From a virus, in the IMG/VR virus record IMGVR_UViG_3300006101_000027, positions 1 through 37,993 of that record: a DNA stretch of 37,993 bases; one strand, given 5' to 3'. The notes under the pieces were generated by a model. It saw only the letters and a program-made list of their open reading frames with translations. It ran no database searches and was not told the origin of the DNA. Shown here piece after piece: positions 32,097-37,993 of the stretch (position 1 is the stretch's first letter; each line of letters opens with the position of its first letter). Position numbers and translations under genes: made by a program.

Positions 32097-33371
32097 ATGA
32101 CGGTAACCCTACCGAATAGTTACAACACTCAATCAATCTATAACACCGTACCTCAGTTTATTCAAGACCAAGATGCGGCCAATGGGTACCCGCTTTGGTA
32201 TTTCATTTATGGTGCCGCTTCTCAGTTAGACCAACTAGATATTCTTACTCGCAACAACGTAGGGCAAGGTATTCACGTTGAAGCAAACATTGGCAATTAC
32301 GCTACGTACAAAATTACTGACGCTCAAATTGCCTCCCCAATTGCTCCAAGCGACACAACAATTAACATTTTTGGCACAGACGCAACATGGAATGTTTTTA
32401 CTACAGTTCCGGCAACTTCTTTTCAAGTTCAACTAGTCAACTCTTTGTTGGGAACAGTTGAAACTATTTTGATTCCTGCCGGAACCTATGACTGGCTTGC
32501 CCCTGTTATAACAATTTCCGGTGTAACTCGTAACTACCCCACGGGTGGAAACGGATTGAGTTGGCCTGCTAGCACTGGTGCAGATGGAAGTGTTTATCTG
32601 AAAGACTGGGCCGGCGCAAGCGGTTGGTCGCAACTAATAGATATTCAACGTTGCCCTAACTATGCGTTGCCTTGGCTTGCTCAATTTGTAGGTTCTTCAA
32701 TCCCTACAAACTCAACAATGAACCGACAGCAAATGATTCAACACATTGAATCTTTGAGCGGTTTTAATCGGGCAACCTCGAGCGCCATTGTTCAGCAATT
32801 GATTCAAGTTATAAACGCTCAGTTGGTAAACACAGTTACGCCATTGTCTGAATCGCAAGTTATTGTGTTGGAAAACACGCAAACTACTTCATATACGGTT
32901 ACGGCGGCTTCCGCAAATGGGACAACGGTAACGTACACGTGCGCAAACTCATTGTCTGCCGGTTCGGTTGTATCTATTGCAGGTCTTGCAACCTCAGCGT
33001 TCAACCTTACAAACGCAACAGTTGCGTCGGCAACTTCAACGCAATTCACGGTGACTAACTCGGCAACTGGAACGGCGGTTACAGGGCAAAACGGAACGGT
33101 TACTTTGAAAGAACCGTATTCTTACAATTTTTCCGCCATGACCATCTTGTTGCCGTCTGTTTATTTTTCCCAATACTCGTATCAAAGCCTAACGAACAGC
33201 GCGGGTGGGGCATCCTCAACGTATGCGTCCCTTCAGTCTTACCTTGCAAGTATTGGTAATATTTACTTTGACCTTCAGGGCAGCAGCGTAGCAAGCAATA
33301 ACTCGCCATACGTTAACTTTGTTTACAGGTACCGGCCAGCCGGAATTCAAATCTTTATAGGAGGCTACTAA
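32097..33371 (+). CDS. baseplate protein (P2 gpI-like) with inserted beta-module
   Basis: The product is 424 residues and follows the J-like gene, the place of P2 gpI. The N-terminus (IYNTVPQFIQDQDAANGYPLWYFIYGAASQLDQLDIL) and the middle (WSQLIDIQRCPNYALPWLAQFVGSSIPTNSTMNRQQMIQHIESLSGFNRATSSAIVQQL) show the helical pattern of the I/gp7 family (W-L-A-x-x-[VL]-G, then R-x-x-I). Residues 264-337 form the beta-module also present in the sheath. The C-terminal part (VNFVYRYRPAGIQIFIGGY) ends with the strand pair common in this family. It probably links wedge and tail fibres. Confidence 0.75.
   Translation: MTVTLPNSYNTQSIYNTVPQFIQDQDAANGYPLWYFIYGAASQLDQLDILTRNNVGQGIHVEANIGNYATYKITDAQIASPIAPSDTTINIFGTDATWNVFTTVPATSFQVQLVNSLLGTVETILIPAGTYDWLAPVITISGVTRNYPTGGNGLSWPASTGADGSVYLKDWAGASGWSQLIDIQRCPNYALPWLAQFVGSSIPTNSTMNRQQMIQHIESLSGFNRATSSAIVQQLIQVINAQLVNTVTPLSESQVIVLENTQTTSYTVTAASANGTTVTYTCANSLSAGSVVSIAGLATSAFNLTNATVASATSTQFTVTNSATGTAVTGQNGTVTLKEPYSYNFSAMTILLPSVYFSQYSYQSLTNSAGGASSTYASLQSYLASIGNIYFDLQGSSVASNNSPYVNFVYRYRPAGIQIFIGGY
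32885..33105 (+). repeat. dispersed beta-module, copy 2 (in baseplate protein)
   Basis: This encodes SAGSVVSIAGLATSAFNL and TQFTVTNSATGTAVTG in the same order and spacing as at 11290-11520 in the sheath gene. A more distant relative, TTITVSSTANLTTGMYV, occurs at the start of the 23561-25228 fibre. Confidence 0.75.
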
Positions 33372-33373
33372 CC

Positions 33374-34786
33374 ATGTCAAGTGGAAAGACCACACGGGCC
33401 CAGGTGCCCTATCCGCTCTCGAGCGACACCGCTAACGTAGCCTCTGACATTCAGGCTGTTGCTAGTTTTATTGACACCAACATTCCCCTTTGGGCAACCA
33501 CTACAACAGGCTCAGCCCCAACCCCATCGGTCAACAGCACGGGTGGTGAATTCTGGTGGTGCTCTCTTGCTACGTCCTCAAACTACGGACTCAACTACTA
33601 CAACGGAACTTCTTGGGTAAACCTTGGTGCTGATTCTGTTTATGTAGGGACAACGGCTCCAGCGGTTGCCTTTCCTAGCCAAGTTTGGATTAATACCACT
33701 TACACAAATCCTTCAATTTCTTACTACAATGGTTCGGCTTGGGTTAGCGTTATTACTGGCACATCAACTAGCGGCCTTGTGCTTACTTCTGGCGCCTCGG
33801 GCTCAACGTATCAGTCTGTTCCCAGTTCTGCCGCCGCCACTACATCAACGCAAGGAATTGTACAACTCGCTGGAGACCTTGCCGGAACCGCATCAGCGCC
33901 TACTGTCACATCAGTTGCGCACGTTACCACGGGTACATTGCCGGCTGCAAATGGTGGCACTGGCGCCTCTGTAACCACGCCAACGGGCACGGGCGCAAAT
34001 GTTCTTGCCACCTCTCCCACTTTGGTTGGGCCAAACTTGGGAACGCCCTCAAGCGCAACTCTCACTTACGCAATTGGCCTTCCCTTGACAACCGGTGTGA
34101 CTGGAACGCTTCCGGTTGCTAATGGCGGCACAAACGCCACAACAGCGGCTGCGGCACTTACAAACTTAGGCGCAATGGCTGCCAACGTGACCGCCCTCCC
34201 AAGCGTTACTTCGGTAAACAACACTTTTGTTCCTTCAAGCCAAACGCTTTTGTACAGTGGAGGTCCCGCGGGGACGCCGAGCGCAATTGACTTAACCAAT
34301 GCAACAAAAATTTTAAATACTAATCCTGCTGGACGTATTTACACAGCAAACTCAACGTCAAAGACAACTGTACCAAGCACCACAAATACTGCAATTGTTT
34401 TTGACACAATTTCAGGTACTGGAACCTTTCTTGAAAACGGAATAACTGTTTACTCCGTTTCGGGAACAACATATGGTCTTACTGTTCCTTCCGCCGGTTG
34501 GTATCAAGTAAGTGGTTCAGCATTTTACAACGCCACAAGTAGCGGTATTTTTCAACTTCAAATTTGGGTTGGCTCGGTTTCGGGAACCTCCCCATCGGGC
34601 ACTCAATGGGGAACATCTCAATCCCCCGCAAACACGCTTGGAACTGCCGTTTCTTTGAGCGACACTGTTTACGCAAACGCTGGTGACGCAATTTTTATTG
34701 CAGCGCGTCAAAACAGCGGCAGCACACAAACCACGACAATTGGTAATGGACTCACTTACCTTGCCGTATCTCTTGTTAGCCAATAA
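33374..34786 (+). CDS. tail fibre protein with C1q/TNF-like tip
   Basis: The product is 470 residues, with GGAGG at 33360-33364 before the ATG. The N-terminus (VPYPLSSDTANVASDIQAVASFID) is a common virion-attachment segment of phage fibres. The middle is a shaft of repeats typical of fibres: GIVQLAGDLAGTASAPTV, TLPAANGGTGA, then GTLPVANGGTNATTAAAALTNLG. The last 140 residues (FDTISGTGTFLENGITVYSVSGTTYGLTVPSAGWYQVSGSAFYN pattern, then NAGDAIFIAARQ) fit a C1q/TNF-like jelly roll, a frequent trimeric tip for receptor binding. It ends the tail operon, before the lysis genes. Confidence 0.82.
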   Translation: MSSGKTTRAQVPYPLSSDTANVASDIQAVASFIDTNIPLWATTTTGSAPTPSVNSTGGEFWWCSLATSSNYGLNYYNGTSWVNLGADSVYVGTTAPAVAFPSQVWINTTYTNPSISYYNGSAWVSVITGTSTSGLVLTSGASGSTYQSVPSSAAATTSTQGIVQLAGDLAGTASAPTVTSVAHVTTGTLPAANGGTGASVTTPTGTGANVLATSPTLVGPNLGTPSSATLTYAIGLPLTTGVTGTLPVANGGTNATTAAAALTNLGAMAANVTALPSVTSVNNTFVPSSQTLLYSGGPAGTPSAIDLTNATKILNTNPAGRIYTANSTSKTTVPSTTNTAIVFDTISGTGTFLENGITVYSVSGTTYGLTVPSAGWYQVSGSAFYNATSSGIFQLQIWVGSVSGTSPSGTQWGTSQSPANTLGTAVSLSDTVYANAGDAIFIAARQNSGSTQTTTIGNGLTYLAVSLVSQ

Positions 34787-34798
34787 TAAAGGACAATA

Positions 34799-35347
34799 AT
34801 GACTATTGTAGACCACCGCAATGCCGAAGTCGCCTGGGCGCACTGGGCAGTAAAGAATCACCAGCACTTTAATTACTCAGAAGGCAATGACCGCATGAGT
34901 GCTATTGGTGTATGGCCAATCAAGTTCCCGGTCAACGCTGACTGCTCGAGTTCCTGCACGCTTTACGCATGGTGGGCAAATGCAAATGACCCCAACGGTC
35001 TTGGGTTTGACCACGAAGGATACACGGGCACATTTCTTAGCCACGAAGAACACATGACTCTTTGGATTAAAAATGGCAAAAACATTCCAGTTGAGCAAAT
35101 ACAAATTGGTGACCACGTTGTTTATGGAACCGGCACGGGCTGGCATGTGGCAATAATCGTGGAAATTCACGGCAACGACATTCTTACCGTGAGCCACGGT
35201 CAACAGGGCGGACCTGGTTACTGTTGGGTAAATCCACCCACTACGGTTCCTTCACGCGGCTTCCCCTCGGATGGTCGCCAGCCACAAACTTTTCTCCGCA
35301 ACATTACCGCTAACAACAAGCCAGTTCGGCTTCCCCCTGCCGCATAA
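34799..35347 (+). CDS. NlpC/P60- or CHAP-like cysteine peptidase, candidate endolysin
   Basis: The product is 182 residues with AAGGA before the ATG. The active-site Cys is probably C49 in NADCSSSCTLYAWWA, the usual D-C-S-[SG] phrase at the start of a helix. The His is probably H116 in GTGWHVAIIVE, and H133 in LTVSHG could be the third residue. GDHVVYG before the His is typical for these peptidoglycan peptidases. The family cleaves peptide bonds in the cell wall. It starts the gene set that also holds the small membrane proteins, hence a role in lysis is likely. No signal peptide is seen, so a holin would be needed for export. Confidence 0.78.
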   Translation: MTIVDHRNAEVAWAHWAVKNHQHFNYSEGNDRMSAIGVWPIKFPVNADCSSSCTLYAWWANANDPNGLGFDHEGYTGTFLSHEEHMTLWIKNGKNIPVEQIQIGDHVVYGTGTGWHVAIIVEIHGNDILTVSHGQQGGPGYCWVNPPTTVPSRGFPSDGRQPQTFLRNITANNKPVRLPPAA

Positions 35348-35352
35348 AGATT

Positions 35353-35730
35353 ATGAATTCAAGTTTTATTAACGGTTCAAACTTTTGGTTTAACTACATT
35401 GCAGCCATTGGTTTTGCCGCAGGCACAGTTTGGGCGATAGTCACATTTGTGCATCGTCGTTTTATTAAGCAAGTAAGCACTCTTGTCGGGAGGGAAGTCG
35501 AAAACGACCTTACTAAAAAAATCTCCTCAGAAGTTGAGCACATCTACAAAGAAACAACTCACAACGGCGGGAGCAGTATGAAAGACGCTGTAAGGCGTTT
35601 AGAAGAAAACACTGAAAAGGGTTTTCGCAAGATTGAAGAACAACAAGACGATTTGCGTCGATACATTGTAAAACTCGACAAAGCCTTAGAGCGTCATTTT
35701 GGTTACCACGAAGGCTTAGGAGATGAGTAA
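35353..35730 (+). CDS. membrane protein with coiled coil, holin- or spanin-like
   Basis: The product is 125 residues. One transmembrane segment spans about residues 11-33 (FWFNYIAAIGFAAGTVWAIVTFV), followed by a long charged helix (EVENDLTKKISSEVEHIYKET, then LEENTEKGFRKIEEQQDDLRRYIVKLDKALERHFG) that reads as coiled coil. This layout is common for phage proteins between endolysin and holin genes (XhlA-like haemolysin type). It overlaps the next gene by one base (TAATG). A role in lysis is inferred from the layout and its neighbours. Confidence 0.7.
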   Translation: MNSSFINGSNFWFNYIAAIGFAAGTVWAIVTFVHRRFIKQVSTLVGREVENDLTKKISSEVEHIYKETTHNGGSSMKDAVRRLEENTEKGFRKIEEQQDDLRRYIVKLDKALERHFGYHEGLGDE

Positions 35731-36104
35731 TGGCAAAGCATTGGGAATTCCATCCGAGCGTGCGCACGGGCAAAGACCGAACACTGGGGGAGCGAGCCGC
35801 CGACAGAATGCGCCTGGGAATGGGAACGTGGACATTTCTTGGGACGTTCCTGACCGGGATGGCGTTTTGGATTATCAGCGGCGGATTTGGTTCTGACCCT
35901 GCTCCGTTTTTTCGGTTAAACCTTGCGCTTTCAATGCTTGCAGGACTTCAAGGTTCCGTTCTTTTGATTGCCGCAAAACGCAGTGACAAAATCTCTGCGG
36001 AGTTGCAAGAGTTTCACCTCAAAACAACACTAGACCACGCTGAAATGCTTAGTGAAATTAAGCAACTTGTTGCTGGCGCCCCATCTACATCGGAGATTGC
36101 TTAA
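35730..36104 (+). CDS. DUF1003-like membrane protein
   Basis: The product is 124 residues. It has the layout of DUF1003: RTLGERAADRM, GMGTWTFLGTFLTGMAFWI, then DPAPFFRLNLALSMLAGLQGSVLLIAAKRSDK, with two transmembrane segments (about 30-52 and 64-83). DUF1003 proteins are usually bacterial membrane proteins of unknown function; the phage copy lies among holin-like genes, coupled to both neighbours by TAATG overlaps. The C-terminal 35 residues are helical and charged. It may take the place of a holin or antiholin. Confidence 0.75.
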   Translation: MAKHWEFHPSVRTGKDRTLGERAADRMRLGMGTWTFLGTFLTGMAFWIISGGFGSDPAPFFRLNLALSMLAGLQGSVLLIAAKRSDKISAELQEFHLKTTLDHAEMLSEIKQLVAGAPSTSEIA

Positions 36105-36403
36105 TGCACGTTTGGTTAGCCGTTGCTTTTTATTCAGTTATTGGCTGCGCTTGCATGGTAGTACGTGACGTACTTGCCACCATTTTGACCAAAGCAATCA
36201 ACACGCCGGGCAAACACAAACTTGCTGGTGATATGGATGGTCTTAGTGACATTGTAAACATTATTCTTGCTTCTTTTTCTGGCGTACAACTAATTCATCT
36301 TGGTTGGCCCGGATGGTTGGGTATTTTGCCAATCGGCATTGTCGGAAAATTCACTACCGAACGTGCAGCCAAATGGTCGCATGAAAACGTCACGGAAGGA
36401 TAG
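36104..36403 (+). CDS. small membrane protein, probable holin
   Basis: The product is 99 residues with two hydrophobic segments (about 3-26, WLAVAFYSVIGCACMVVRDVLATIL; and 50-82, VNIILASFSGVQLIHLGWPGWLGILPIG) and a short basic, hydrophilic C-terminus. Size, topology and placement between peptidase genes fit a class II holin. No family motif is recognised. Confidence 0.65.
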   Translation: MHVWLAVAFYSVIGCACMVVRDVLATILTKAINTPGKHKLAGDMDGLSDIVNIILASFSGVQLIHLGWPGWLGILPIGIVGKFTTERAAKWSHENVTEG

Positions 36404-36405
36404 CA

Positions 36406-37140
36406 ATGGCCACACGTGTTGCAGGATTTAGAGGCAAGGGCCCAGCGGCAAAACTCGCTATGGGAACTTTGTCAAATTACGTCAAAAGCACAATTGCCCC
36501 TGCTCCTCGTTCTTTTGATTATTCCTCTAGGGTTGCAAATTATCCAATGGCGCTCAATGATACGTATGGAGACTGCACCTTGGCTGGTGTTATTCACATG
36601 CTTCAATTAGCATACGCCGAAATTGGAGAAACTTTTGAATACCCCGGAGACGAGGCGGTCAAAGATGAGTATTTTAAATTGACCGGTGGTGCTGACGGCG
36701 GACTTGTCGAACATGATGTGCTACAAACTTGGATGAGAGATGGATTGTTCAACACAAAAATATCTGCGTACGCTCCCGTCAACATCAAAAATCAAAATGA
36801 AATGGCTGCCGCTATCTATTTGTTTGGGTCTGTCTACTTGGGCGTTGAAATGCCTCCTAGCGCCGAAAACCAATTTGAGTCTCACCAACCCTGGGATGTT
36901 TCCCAACCGCCGGAAGAGCCAACTGGAGGCCACTGCGTTGTGGCTACGGGTTGCAACGAAGCGGGTATTGAAATTATTACTTGGGGCTCTACGGAGTCAA
37001 TGACGTGGCAATGGTGGGAAACCTACGGCTCTGAAGCCTGGGTGGTTATCCCCGAAGCATTTACGGAATTGGACCACGGCCCCGTATGGAACGTAAACAT
37101 TTTGACGCTACAAGAGGACCTGAAAAATCTTGACAACTAA
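36406..37140 (+). CDS. papain-like cysteine peptidase family protein
   Basis: The product is 244 residues, with GGAAGGA before the ATG. Residues MALNDTYGDCTLAGVIHMLQLAY place a candidate nucleophile C57 at the start of a helix, as in C1/C39 peptidases, and GGHCVVATGCNEAGIEIITWGS places a candidate H176 on a strand followed by the segment in which papains have NSWG. Here that Asn is replaced by Thr192, so the usual catalytic triad is incomplete, and W193-G194 are kept. It may be a peptidase with altered third residue or an inactive binding domain. Location among lysis genes is suggestive, but the substrate is unknown. Confidence 0.65.
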   Translation: MATRVAGFRGKGPAAKLAMGTLSNYVKSTIAPAPRSFDYSSRVANYPMALNDTYGDCTLAGVIHMLQLAYAEIGETFEYPGDEAVKDEYFKLTGGADGGLVEHDVLQTWMRDGLFNTKISAYAPVNIKNQNEMAAAIYLFGSVYLGVEMPPSAENQFESHQPWDVSQPPEEPTGGHCVVATGCNEAGIEIITWGSTESMTWQWWETYGSEAWVVIPEAFTELDHGPVWNVNILTLQEDLKNLDN

Positions 37141-37648
37141 TTATAAACCTCAGCCGGGTGATGCAGTATTTGCACACACGCACAACAAATACGGTGCCAT
37201 GATTCGATTTGGCCAGGCTATCCGTTGGTGGAAGTATCGTTCGTGGAACCACATGGCCATTGTTGATTTTGTGGATGCCGATGGAACCATTTGGTGCATT
37301 CAAATGGCCCGTCGATGCGAGCGCGTAAAGATTCAAGACGTTGCCCCCGGTGGTCACGTCAAAATAATTTCTTGCCCTGACACGGTGAATCGCGACGAGG
37401 CAACCGCTTACGCTCGCAGGCAATTGGGCACTAAATACGGTGTGCTCACCATTATTAGCATTGCCGTCAACATTGTTTTGCCCGCATTTTTTCGTTTTGA
37501 CATTCGTACCGCAGACACCCTTATCTGCTCCGCACTTGTAGCACGGTCTTGGGAGCACGGCTCCTGGGATTGCCCAACCGACCCATTCGACATTACCCCT
37601 GCTGAGTTCGACGGCGTTCTCGGTGGTGGTGGCGTACAAATTTATTAA
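37130..37648 (+). CDS. permuted NlpC/P60-like (YiiX-type) hydrolase
   Basis: The product is 172 residues starting at a TTG at 37130, 11 nt before the end of the previous gene and preceded by GAGGA. The start of the protein has GDAVFAHTHNK and WNHMAIVDFVDADG, with candidate H41, and C133 appears late in TLICSALVARSWEHG. The order His before Cys is that of the permuted NlpC/P60 group (YiiX/YebB/LRAT type), which hydrolyses amides or esters, including cell-wall or lipid bonds. A hydrophobic stretch around 105-122 (GVLTIISIAVNIVLPAFF) may touch the membrane. It is the third cysteine-peptidase-like protein in 3 kb. Confidence 0.7.
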   Translation: MTTNYKPQPGDAVFAHTHNKYGAMIRFGQAIRWWKYRSWNHMAIVDFVDADGTIWCIQMARRCERVKIQDVAPGGHVKIISCPDTVNRDEATAYARRQLGTKYGVLTIISIAVNIVLPAFFRFDIRTADTLICSALVARSWEHGSWDCPTDPFDITPAEFDGVLGGGGVQIY

Positions 37649-37657
37649 GGAATAATT

Positions 37658-37993
37658 ATGACAACTTCCAACGCTCTTTTTAGCAACACCCCAAATCATG
37701 TTGTTGTTCCATACCCTGTATTTGTTGACACCACTACAGGTTCTATTCAACACTTTAATGGAACAACCAATACTCAAGTAGGTGGATTTGCGCCTGCATT
37801 TACTAGCAGTGTTCCATTCACGTCTGGCACGGCGGTGCAAAACACCGCTGCTTGTTTTGCCACGTACTACATCTTTATTGGCGGTGCCACAAGCGGTACA
37901 GTTCAAGTTGCTTTTGGTCCAACTAGTGCTTGTGCAAACGTAGTTATTCCTTCGTCTGCGGGCAACGCGGCAAACAACCACGCCATTACGGTG
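37658..37993 (+). CDS. hypothetical protein, 3' end cut by the window
   Basis: An ATG at 37658 with AAGGA at 37647-37651 opens a frame that stays open for 112 codons to the end of the window. The visible part (MTTSNALFSNTPNHVVVPYP, FVDTTTGSIQHFNG, FIGGATSGTVQVAFGPTS) is rich in small residues, Thr and Val, and looks beta-stranded, like virion or fibre proteins. No family is recognised, and the C-terminus is missing. Confidence 0.65.
   Translation, partial: MTTSNALFSNTPNHVVVPYPVFVDTTTGSIQHFNGTTNTQVGGFAPAFTSSVPFTSGTAVQNTAACFATYYIFIGGATSGTVQVAFGPTSACANVVIPSSAGNAANNHAITV

Noticed and set aside
37061-37981. Open frame on the - strand (306 codons) at the right end
   Set aside because: It crosses three well-supported + strand genes with ribosome binding sites, and its protein has no recognisable pattern.

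Overview
This window is a 38-kb structural (late) module of a tailed DNA phage with a contractile tail (Caudoviricetes, myovirus morphology). Every convincing gene lies on the + strand. Genes are packed end to end, mostly with ATGA/TAATG overlaps or gaps of a few bases. I saw no tRNA, rRNA, CRISPR array, integrase, replication gene or insertion sequence, so this is part of a larger genome: the last gene runs off the right edge and no small terminase is visible on the left. The host cannot be read from the sequence. Cysteine-peptidase lysis genes, a LysM tail protein and the protease domain architecture would fit a Gram-positive, perhaps aquatic actinobacterial, host, but that is a weak inference.

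Layout. 25-8346: head module (small membrane protein, terminase large subunit, portal, two small proteins, a long prohead protease/scaffold polyprotein, major capsid protein with a 17-bp hairpin after it, small protein). 8353-13898: connectors and tail tube (head-tail connector, tail completion protein, probable tail terminator, small protein, tail sheath, tail tube, and a tail assembly chaperone pair that appears to be joined by -1 frameshifting). 13938-19614: intrinsic terminator, 1150-residue tape measure, LysM protein and baseplate hub. 19617-27393: spike and collagen-like fibres, glycine-rich adhesin-like protein, then a sulfotransferase and an APS kinase, a second collagen-like fibre, a beta-helix-like fibre and a small repeat protein. 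27398-28705: a sigma70-like promoter driving a glycosyltransferase-methyltransferase fusion. 28706-34786: baseplate wedge (gp25-like, J-like, I-like) and another tail fibre. 34799-37648: probable lysis module with three different cysteine-peptidase-like proteins and three small membrane proteins. 37658-end: partial gene.

Most notable system. Inside the tail-fibre cluster, and translationally coupled to fibre genes on both sides, lie a PAPS-dependent sulfotransferase (5'-PSB motif PKTGGS and 3'-PB motif REPAARTVSQY) and a compact APS kinase (P-loop GLPGAGKTT, DLGFSLADR motif). Together they could make PAPS from host APS and transfer sulfate to an acceptor. With the nearby glycosyltransferase-methyltransferase fusion this looks like a cassette that decorates tail fibres (or the host surface) with sugar, methyl and sulfate groups. 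The sulfotransferase gene is clearly more AT-rich than the head genes, consistent with acquisition. Other points of interest are the protease/scaffold reading frame with three internal, well-spaced ribosome binding sites and a double zinc ribbon, a beta-sandwich module shared between the sheath and a baseplate protein, and a very large insertion in the baseplate J-like protein.
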